DNA of 22,767 nucleotides from the NCBI GenBank assembly GCA_002887195.1, contig PJAB01000640.1, positions 1 to 22,767 of the forward strand, given 5' to 3'. This stretch comes from Chrysochromulina parva. Lineage: Eukaryota > Haptophyta > Prymnesiales > Chrysochromulinaceae. The position numbers and the translations under genes were made by a program. A model generated the notes under the pieces. That model saw only the letters and a program-made list of their open reading frames with translations. It did not search any database and was not told the DNA's origin. Positions 7,559 to 14,578 of the stretch are shown here, piece after piece; within the stretch, counting starts at the first letter, position 1; each line of letters starts with the position of its first letter.

Positions 7559-9019
7559 TCATTTCCAACTGACCACAGGAATTGGTCTGGACCTCTGCTC
7601 GCTGCACTCTTTGACGCGCACAAGGAACTTTTTGATGATGGTTGCCGCATATTCGAGGCCTGTCAAGCCAACAGGCGTAAGGCCATCAAGCAGCCCTGAG
7701 GCCTGCGCCCGATCCGCATGCCACTCAATGCCCCACCAGACGACTTTGCACATCTCGGGCTGAGCAATGAAGCTCTCCATCACTTCAAACTCTGAGCCCT
7801 CGATATCCACTTTCACATAGACCTCGTCCTCGTTAGAAAAGCCAAGATCCGTAAACCAATCCAGGAAGCTCATGGTGGCCACAGTGTAGTTCCGCCCGGC
7901 CCCATGCCACTTCGCCCTAAAGTTAAACCAGAGATCGGCTTGGTGCGGGAATCCCGCCTTTTGCCTACAGGGGAATCGCGCTTTCCACGCGGCGTCGTCC
8001 AATCCAAACTCGTTGTCGTCCAGCCGGTAGGTAATATTCCGCGTGGATGCGGCTACGGGTCTGCCGATGACTTTGACACGCGGGTCTGCAGAGGCAAGCG
8101 GCTCGAGCCACACACGTACAATCCGAGGGCTGACCTCCCAGAGGTAGACTTCAGTCGCTGTGGCAACGGCTGGCACCATTTGCTTCACAGCATGAAGGCT
8201 ATTGCCACAATTGGCGCCCAAATCGATGAAAGCCACGCGCCGTCCAAGCGGCGGCGATTGCAAGGGCGGTCGCGAATCCACGACGCGCACGTCACAGGTA
8301 GGTCTAGGCGACGGCGGCTGGTCATGGACCAGCGCAGCGGCGGCCTCCTTAGGTGTGTGTGCGTGAAGCACACCGAGCGCGTCTGGCATGCGATTGAAGC
8401 TGAAACGGGCGCACATCTCGACTCGCTTAAACGAGGACGCGTTTAGCGTGCTCGCCAGTTGCCTCTCCGGCTTCGCCGAGGGATTGTGCCGTGGCTTCCC
8501 ACATGGAGGCCTGCAGCTGCACATGCCTTCGAAAGGGTTTGCGCCCTGAAGCAACGGTGGCCGTACGACGAAAAAGTCCGTGTCAAATTCAATACTCGAA
8601 TCCATGAATCGAGTCACGAAGAAGGCAGCATCGCGGTAGGAAGCCATCAGCAGCCCAATCGTACTCACGGCATATCGCGTGAGGAGCACATCCGGGTGGA
8701 GGAAGAGCAGATACGCGGCGTCTCGCCAAAGCGGTGCAAGGTCGGCCAACGCGTCAAGGCTGCCACATGTGAAGCCGCCCCGGTTGGATGGGGTGCTGAC
8801 AGCTTTGCTGCGATGTGGGTAGTATGCGAGGTGAGCGCTCAAAACAGCCTGCGCCGTCGCTGAGCCATTCGCATTAGTCACAAGCAGCAAGTCGCTCGAG
8901 TTCACGAGCCAATGAGATTTGGAGAGGTGGAAGACCTTTGCTTGCTCCGCATACTCCCACGTGTGCCGATGGCCATGAACAATGGTGATGCCACGGCCAG
9001 AGAACGGGGAGGTTTGCAT
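7559..9019 (-). CDS. FkbM-family SAM methyltransferase with N-terminal glycosyltransferase-like region
   Basis: It encodes 486 aa from the ATG at 9019. The C-terminal half is an FkbM-type methyltransferase: the SAM-binding motif I FIDLGANCG is at about 264-272, the acidic strand end YLWEV at about 291-295, and the family motif VKVDIEGSEFEVME at about 402-415. FkbM enzymes O-methylate sugars or other hydroxyls. The N-terminal ~225 residues (CGSLDALADLAPLW.. YLLFLHPDVLL..., then FDTDFFVVRP) look like a nucleotide-sugar transferase-type alpha/beta domain, but the family cannot be named with certainty. No signal anchor is visible at this start, and the frame stays open upstream to 9136, so a missing 5' exon is possible. 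A TATAAAT sequence sits only about 4 bp upstream of the ATG, too close to be an ordinary TATA box. Confidence 0.75.
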   Translation of the reverse strand: MQTSPFSGRGITIVHGHRHTWEYAEQAKVFHLSKSHWLVNSSDLLLVTNANGSATAQAVLSAHLAYYPHRSKAVSTPSNRGGFTCGSLDALADLAPLWRDAAYLLFLHPDVLLTRYAVSTIGLLMASYRDAAFFVTRFMDSSIEFDTDFFVVRPPLLQGANPFEGMCSCRPPCGKPRHNPSAKPERQLASTLNASSFKRVEMCARFSFNRMPDALGVLHAHTPKEAAAALVHDQPPSPRPTCDVRVVDSRPPLQSPPLGRRVAFIDLGANCGNSLHAVKQMVPAVATATEVYLWEVSPRIVRVWLEPLASADPRVKVIGRPVAASTRNITYRLDDNEFGLDDAAWKARFPCRQKAGFPHQADLWFNFRAKWHGAGRNYTVATMSFLDWFTDLGFSNEDEVYVKVDIEGSEFEVMESFIAQPEMCKVVWWGIEWHADRAQASGLLDGLTPVGLTGLEYAATIIKKFLVRVKECSEQRSRPIPVVSWK

Positions 9020-9768
9020 GGATTTATACCGCACACGAGAGAGTGTGGGGAGGTTTGGAAGTGCGAGCCAGTAGGATCGCGACGCGGTTTCATGAAACTC
9101 GTGAACGATCTTACCGGTAAAAAGATAACGATCTTACCGGTAAAAAGACACCGGGGGGAGCCGGGACACACACGATCTTACCGGTACCCCCCCCCCCAAC
9201 GATATAGCTCCGTACTAACACACGCATCCAATTCTCTATCTCCCAAAAGCACGGGGCATGCTCCCGTGCCCAATGGAGACGCGAGCGACGGCCAGTGCCG
9301 CCAGCCGCGTACTGGCGTACAATTCAGATCCCGCGCATCAGCGCGCAGGATGGCGAGTCTGCGCGCCCTCTACGAGGCGCGCGCCTCGCAAAAGAAAGTG
9401 GGGGGAGCGCAACGACGCTCCTTTCTGGAAGAGGAATAGGGGTTGCAGCGATGGCGATGCTCCCAAATGCTCCCTTCTGGAAAGACATGGGGGGGAGTGC
9501 TGCGAGAGTGAAGGCACAGTGTCAGTGTCTATGTGTCACGTGCGCGGGCAGTTTCTAACGAACGCGGACCTCTTCGATCCTCGTGATCAACTTACATTTC
9601 ATATAACCGCATTAGCGCAACTTCGCTTTCAAGGGACCGTCGCGTCAAAGCCTGAAGCTCGCACTCTCCAGTGCCCCAGTTGCAGTGCCCCCAAACCCGG
9701 CCGTAGAGCCTCTCTCGCGCGCCTCGTTTCTCAGTAACGAATCAGAAGTGATTGAGACAATTGAGATT
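9020..9768. other. Intergenic region with promoter-proximal repeats
   Basis: This 749-bp region lies between the FkbM gene start and the stop of the PLOD-type gene. From the FkbM side it holds three repeats containing TTACCGGTA, a 20-bp block shared with 10793-10812, a C11 run (9187-9197), and farther out a diverged duplication around GCTCC(T/C)TTCTGGAA (about 9417-9430 and 9470-9484). A 159-codon + strand frame across 9258-9737 shows no protein character and is not called. Confidence 0.5.
9105..9190 (-). repeat. Three ~20-bp repeats carrying the TTACCGGTA palindrome
   Basis: Copies at 9105-9125, 9128-9148 and 9172-9190 share ACGATCTTACCGGTA. The first two continue identically into AAAAGA; the third runs into the C11 tract. 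The TTACCGGTA cores are at 9111-9119, 9134-9142 and 9178-9186, about 92-167 bp upstream of the FkbM ATG. TACCGGTA is self-complementary, as expected for a dimeric regulator site. This is a candidate regulatory array only. Confidence 0.65.
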
Positions 9769-10656
9769 TCAGATTATAGTCGTTACAGATTGAACAGTAG
9801 TAGTACCATTATGATATGTATCGTGCAGCGTCTTCCGGTAGTTCTTATTGGGCACATGCACAATGCAGGGGTTGAATCGCTCAACACTCTTGACCGCAAG
9901 GGTTGAATTCCAGTCGGACCCCGTTAATGTGAGGAACAGGCTCGCGTTGTAATCGAGCCGGCTGCCAAGGCTTCGGTCTTTTGTGGCGTTTGCGTCGCGA
10001 AGCACGAGCCGCGCGATGGGGTCTTGATCGCTTCTGCCTGACATCAGTCTGAAGTACGACGTGTATGGCGGTGGCGCCTCGGCGGCCGCTGCGCGCGTAA
10101 ACTTGGAGAGAGCTATGTGAAAACCACCGACGCCACCGCCATTGACGTAGCGGTAGACACTGGGCCTGCCGAGCTCATCCCAGAGATGCTTATCCGCCCT
10201 TTTCTGGAAGGTGTACAACCTCTCGGCTGAGACGATCACAGCACCGGGCCCGAAGCTGTTCACCCGCCGTCTGATCTCAGTAGCATTACAACGAAGATAC
10301 GTGTCAAACGCGTCGACGAGCAGCACCGCCGTATCGGGGCACGCGCCCATCGCGCTAAGCGTATGATTGTAGACGCGACGGCGGAGCGCCTGGGCGCCCT
10401 GGGGTAGGTATGGCACGGCCAGTGGGACTCCAAGTGCATTGGCGCTCCGGCGGAGCAGGTTGGTTGCTGGCAGCGGCTTGTCGCTCGCTACGATGAGAAG
10501 CGCGGTAGGGCAAGGGACTGCAGGTGGCAACGAGCGCTGTAGCGCTTCCTGGAAGGTCTTTTCATATGAAGCCAGGTTTTTACTTGGTGGTATCTTGCAT
10601 TGGTATTCGTCGCAGCTCAGATTGTAGGCGTCGATCACGCTCGAGAAGGGCTTCAT
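9769..10656 (-). CDS. PLOD-type (procollagen galactosyl/glucosyl-like) glycosyltransferase
   Basis: It encodes 295 aa from the first in-frame ATG at 10656. The frame is open farther upstream, but that sequence is the dispersed repeat and has no ATG. The fold matches the glycosyltransferase-like domain of PLOD/procollagen-type enzymes: strand 1 TALLIVASDKPLP (about 51-63), the metal-binding acidic motif VLLVDAFDTYL (about 111-121), VIVSAERLYTF (about 140-150), YRYVNGGGVGGF (about 169-179, the LNSGG equivalent), SDQDPIARLVL (about 209-219) and the terminal HVPN segment. Several N-glycosylation sequons suggest a secretory-pathway protein, yet no signal anchor is present at this start. A 5' exon is therefore possible; a candidate acceptor CACACCAG lies about 50 bp upstream of the ATG. 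The acceptor substrate is unknown. Confidence 0.75.
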   Translation of the reverse strand: MKPFSSVIDAYNLSCDEYQCKIPPSKNLASYEKTFQEALQRSLPPAVPCPTALLIVASDKPLPATNLLRRSANALGVPLAVPYLPQGAQALRRRVYNHTLSAMGACPDTAVLLVDAFDTYLRCNATEIRRRVNSFGPGAVIVSAERLYTFQKRADKHLWDELGRPSVYRYVNGGGVGGFHIALSKFTRAAAAEAPPPYTSYFRLMSGRSDQDPIARLVLRDANATKDRSLGSRLDYNASLFLTLTGSDWNSTLAVKSVERFNPCIVHVPNKNYRKTLHDTYHNGTTTVQSVTTII

Positions 10657-11056
10657 ATGTTCGACAAACGGAGCGATGAGCCGGCAGCGTGAACAAGTCC
10701 TGGTGTGAAGAGCTACTGTGGGAACCGCATCCGTATGTACGCCGGCCCGGTGTCTTGGGTGTCGACTTATGTGAAACGAGACAAGTAGGTGCGGGGAGCC
10801 GGGACACACACGGGAGACGGTACGTACCCGGTACAAGAACGGCTGCAGGACACAGTGACACACGATACGGTGGGTGACCGTAGACCGATCGGCTTTGCGT
10901 TTACGCCGCCGCTTTTCCTTCCCCTCGCTGGTAGTAGAGAGAACGTGAGCAATCTGCAATCTGGGTAATCTGCCCGCGGCCCTGGAGTGCTGGAAAAGCG
11001 GCCAATCCCACGTACTGCACGGCAATCATATGAATGTGCACCAAGTGGGCGGACTC
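10657..11056. promoter_or_regulatory. Upstream region of the PLOD-type gene containing repeat B
   Basis: This 400-bp spacer contains a 20-bp block (10793-10812) identical to 9155-9174 in front of the FkbM gene, and then repeat B (10838-10991). The left part may include a 5' exon of the PLOD-type gene. The right end holds the 3' region of the kinase-like gene. Confidence 0.5.
10838..10991 (-). repeat. Dispersed repeat, copy B (~154 bp)
   Basis: It is homologous to 7337-7483 along its whole length, differing by small insertions and scattered substitutions. It starts 182 bp upstream of the putative PLOD-type ATG. Homology ends abruptly at GAGTGCT in both copies. Confidence 0.9.
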
Positions 11057-12165
11057 TTAGCAACTCATCGCAGCAAGCGCCGCTGCGAGCGCCGAGCGCA
11101 CACGCGCGGGCGTCGGCTCGGCCTCCGCCTTGAGCGCCTTGAGCGCCTCGCCCATCATGCGCTGTGCAGCGCGGCGCATGCCGATCAGGTTGGGCTCGCT
11201 CAATGTCAGCTCAAACCGATGGGGAGTGCGCACATAGTCGAGGGTCTGCGAGCGACCCTCCATCAAGACGTTGAATCCGTCGGCGCGCATCTGCTCGGCC
11301 GCGCCCGCGGCGAATGAAATGACCTCTCCCTGGGTCATCTTGGCAACGGTCGGGATGTTCTTGCCCACCTTGGGCTCCTTGAGCGTCGTATTGGCTACCT
11401 CGGACACGAGAAGCGAGAGGCCTAGCCCCTCAATCTTGATGTCAAAGTCGCCATTCTTGAACTTGCCGAAGTGCAGATACTTCATGCACTCGCCGAGCAG
11501 CGCAGGCGTGAGGGCGGCCTCGCCGAAGGCGATGCCCGTTTGCTCGCACTTGGTCACCGCCAGCAGCGTGAGCGAGCGGAACACGTTCCCATTCGACCAC
11601 GCGACAGCCTTCGGTAGGGTCGACTGCAGCTTGGCGACGGTCGTGCCCTTGCCGGTGCCAGAGAGCCCCTGCAGGATGAACACTGCGCGGGTGTCGGGAC
11701 TCGAGCAGCAGCAGCGGCGCCGTGAGGCCTGAGGGGTAGTCCGGCAGGCGGCTGGCGACGGCGAGTTGCTGGCGTACCGCAGCCCTTCTGCGGCGCATCG
11801 CCCAGCTTTGCGATGATCATGCTCGCCACCGCATCCGCCGACTTGCCGAGGACATCAATCTTTGTCAGTGGCTCAACTGGTGGGTTGGCCGCAAGGACGC
11901 CTTTGGCAATCGCCATCTTGATGCCTGCAGCCAGCTTATCGTCATCCTCTGCGTCGCGCTTCAGGATATCCGCCGTCTCTGCATTTGCCAGTGCCTGGAA
12001 TTTGGGATCCGACGTGAAGGATTCAATGATGGCCGTGGTGGTGGTGCTGTCTTCAAGCTTGAGCACGGTGTACGTCAGCTCCTTGCTCATGCGCTTGTAA
12101 GCGACATACAGCACCACGGCCGCCGCCGCGCCGCCCGCAGCGACGGGCAGCACCCACTTCGGCAT
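11057..12165 (-). CDS. Membrane-anchored cytidylate-kinase-like P-loop protein (two exons)
   Basis: Exon 1 is 12165-11778 and exon 2 is 11682-11057. The intron is 95 bp (GTACGC...GCGCAG, phase 1), and splicing joins the two frames into 337 aa with a Val codon at the junction. Residues 4-22 form one hydrophobic helix (WVLPVAAGGAAAAVVLYVA) followed by KR, consistent with an N-terminal membrane anchor. Residues about 30-128 are an unassigned helical region. The kinase part starts at once with the P-loop GLSGTGKGTT (about 135-144), then SNGNVFRSLTLLA (NMP-binding region), LLVSEVANT, and VLMEGRSQTLDYV, which parallels the MEGRDIGTVVFP block of bacterial-type cytidylate kinases. NMP phosphorylation is the likely activity. 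The substrate and membrane are not shown by the sequence. Confidence 0.8.
11683..11777 (-). other. Intron in the cytidylate-kinase-like gene
   Basis: The 95-bp GT-AG intron begins GTACGCC and ends CACCCGCGCAG (minus strand). It is supported by exact frame joining and by the P-loop strand starting immediately after the acceptor. Confidence 0.85.
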
Positions 12166-12915
12166 TTGCGATCAATTCACAGGGTGCCCTTCTGCCAGCT
12201 GTGAAAACCTGTCGTAAACGGAACCGAGCCGAGCAGCGAAATGAAATGGACTGAGCGAGATGCACGCCTTCGCGCCCTCGCGCCGTTATCGTTGAACGCA
12301 GCGGGACGCAGGCACGCGTTCGCGGACAAGTCACGGCCGTCCAGGCCGGCGCCTAAAAAGGTTCACTCCCCGTCCTCGACCACACGAGCACAAGGCCGCA
12401 CACGACGGGAACGGCACGTCGGCCGCGCCGCGCCGTCTTTTTCAGTGGTGGACCCACTTAGTTAGTCACTTACGACTTTTAGTGGCCCCCCCAGCTGATG
12501 AGCTGTGTCGTGCTGGCCGGCGGGAGCGAGCGGGTCGGTGTCACGTGTACTTTTGTAGGCGCTCCGAGTCGGGTCGGTAACTTGTAGGCGCGGAGATTCA
12601 TGAACTTAATAATCATGGTCGACTCGACAACTGTACGTGCGTCTCCTCGGTCCCTCCCTGTCCCAACATGCATCGAAGTCTCGCTCACACCAAGGCGGAC
12701 CGGGATACCTCATAGCTCATACGAAGGCCCTCCACTGCACCGAGAGCACCTCTGCGAGATTGCTTTCATAGAGAGAGCGCACCATGCATTGATGCAATGC
12801 ATCAATGCAGGGCACCATTGCGACCCGCGGCCGCCGCAAACCGGGCCATGCTATGCATACAGTGGCGCCGTAATGGGCGAGCAGCTCCGCAGGCCCTTAG
12901 CAAGGCAGCACTCGT
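12166..12915. other. Intergenic region between the kinase-like and aldolase genes
   Basis: This 750-bp region includes the promoter and 5' UTR of the kinase-like gene (right after 12165) and the 3' end of the aldolase gene (left of 12916). Its one distinctive element is a 25-bp inverted repeat at 12785-12809. No convincing coding sequence was found. Confidence 0.5.
12785..12809. repeat. Perfect 12-bp inverted repeat with 1-bp spacer
   Basis: TGCATTGATGCA, one A, then TGCATCAATGCA. It lies 107-131 bp past the aldolase stop on that gene's strand, so it could form a stable hairpin in the 3' UTR or serve as a dyad binding site. Confidence 0.8.
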
Positions 12916-14296
12916 TTAGTATGCGCCGCCCTTCATCTCAATGTTGCCATCGGCGCCGATGCTGGCGCACGAACCCGCCACGTAGCTGCCGTCCTTGGCG
13001 GCGAGGAAGTTGGCCTTGGAGCGGTTGGTCAGGGCTGTCTGCGCGGCGGCGTTGTTCTCCTCCTTGCCCATCCAGGTGACGATGCACGTCTTTTGGAGAG
13101 CTTTGCCGAAGGAGAAGGAGACCGACCAGGGCAGGTCTTTGTACAGCTTATGCATCTCGTTCAGGTTGATGGTCGCCGTCTCCTCGTTGTCCTCATCGAG
13201 GGAAGTCTCGCCCGACAAGAAGAAGATGCCAGGCAGCTCGGGAGGTACCGTCTTGAGCAGCGTCTCGATCGTGTGCTTCGCGACCAGCTCCTTGGACGCC
13301 TTCGGGCCCGTGAGTCCATTCTTGACCATGTTGGGCTTGAGCAGGCAGCCGGGCAGGTAGATCTTGTGCAGCGCGAGCGCGGCGAACTGCTTGGCAAGGA
13401 CACGCTCAGTGATCCCCGCGCACACCCCAATCGAGTGGGAGCCGTTGGGCACGATCTCCGGCTCAACAACTGCGCACAGCACGCAGCATCCGCGCAGTTC
13501 ATGAGAAGCGGGCTCACGCGCGCGCGTGTCCTGAGGCGCCGCCGATACGGGGCGCATGCGGGGCGCATGCGGCCGATTCGGGCGCGCTCGGATTTTGAGG
13601 TGGTAACGCAGGGGCGGCGTCTCGCCGGGCCGGCAGTCGCGGGGCGAGCGGGCGAGCGGGCGGCGCGGGAGCACACAGGAGGGAGGCTGTGGGGGGATAA
13701 GAGGCGCGGGGCGGGCACGTACTCGGGACGAGGCCGGCCGCCTGGCAGATGGACGCGTACTGCGCCAGGTTCTGAACGCAGATCTCGATGGCGAGATCCG
13801 AAGGGAGACCCTTCTCCGGATCGATCTGCAGCACGTTGCGCCACTTGGCGAAGCGCGCGCCCTGCGCGTACGCCTCGGCCGCGCGCTTGGGCAGGTCGTC
13901 GATGCCCATGCACCACGTCTCCGGGTGGCCGAGAGGGCCAGTAGCAGTCCCCGAGATGCCCGTCTTGGTGTAGCCCTTGTCGAGCTTGATGCCGGGAATC
14001 ATGCCATTTTCGGTAATCATGTCAACGAGCTGCTTGCCGTTCTTGTCCTTCTGGAAGAGCGTCTCGACGTGCAGGATCACGCCCGAGATGTACTCGCTCA
14101 GCCCCGGGGTGGTGTAGAGCATCGAGCGGTAGGCGGCGCGGCACTCGGCCGTGTCGGCGATTTTGGCGGCCTCGACGTGGCCGGCACGCAGCCACGGGCC
14201 AGCCGACTCATCGGAGGCAAGGAAGCCCTTGCCGGGCGCCGAGAGGGCGTCGGCGGTCGCCTTGAGCGCTGCCTTCTGTGCGACGGAGAGTGACAT
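12916..14296 (-). CDS. Class I fructose-bisphosphate aldolase (two exons)
   Basis: Exon 1 is 14296-13723 and exon 2 is 13469-12916. The 253-bp intron (GTACGT...GCGCAG, phase 1) restores the family sequence GLVPIVEPEIVPNG at the junction. The protein is 375 aa, near the usual ~360. It cleaves fructose-1,6-bisphosphate to DHAP and glyceraldehyde-3-phosphate. Active-site residues are visible: Asp in FLASDESAG, Lys in GIKLDKG, Lys and Arg in FAKWRNV, the two Glu of VEPE, the Schiff-base Lys in CLLKPNMV, and the C-terminal Tyr (GGAY). Two positions differ: the GGQS phosphate-binding loop reads GETS, and the Arg of FSYGRALQ is Lys (FSFGKALQ). There is no targeting peptide, so it is probably cytosolic. 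Confidence 0.93.
13470..13722 (-). other. Intron in the aldolase gene
   Basis: The 253-bp intron has donor A|GTACGT and acceptor GTGCGCAG|TT. Its boundaries are fixed by the conserved VP-I-VEPE sequence across the junction. Frames inside it are not coding. Confidence 0.9.
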
Positions 14297-14578
14297 CTTA
14301 ATGAGACCGGGAGGTCGACGTGCTGAATCTTGAGACGGATTCGCTGATGAAAAAAGAGATCGCCGGTTAAAATTGCTGTTTGAGATTCGCGCTCGTCGAT
14401 TCCAGTGGTTTGATGATCAATTTCATCTTCCCCCCAGTTTCCAAGCAACAAAAAAAAAGGGAAACTTCCTGGCTTCTCACAAGTTCTCGACGACGAGCGT
14501 TGCAGGCGCGAAACTCCAACTTTGAGATGAAATGGAGATACATGGACATGGGGGTCTGCCAAAAAATAGGACCAACTT
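14297..14578. other. Upstream region of the aldolase gene
   Basis: This 282-bp spacer is noticeably AT-richer than its neighbours and has an A9 run near 14449-14457. It carries the aldolase promoter and 5' UTR and the 3' end of the ankyrin gene. No canonical TATA box was identified. Confidence 0.4.

Noticed and set aside
9105..9190. Three short direct repeats that could suggest a CRISPR-like array
   Set aside because: Only three units with very short, unequal gaps occur in a eukaryotic intergenic region with no cas genes; a regulatory or minisatellite repeat fits better.
9258..9737. 159-codon + strand open frame
   Set aside because: Composition is irregular, it contains diverged non-coding duplications, it resembles no known protein, and it lies in the shared intergenic space of two minus-strand genes.
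10657..11025. Upstream extension of the PLOD-type reading frame to about 418 codons
   Set aside because: It has no ATG, its sequence is the dispersed repeat B found also in a non-coding place, and it is compositionally unlike the enzyme.
13470..13722. Open frames running from both aldolase exons into the middle region
   Set aside because: The conserved aldolase sequence jumps exactly from GLVP to VEPE, with good GT-AG boundaries, so the region is an intron.
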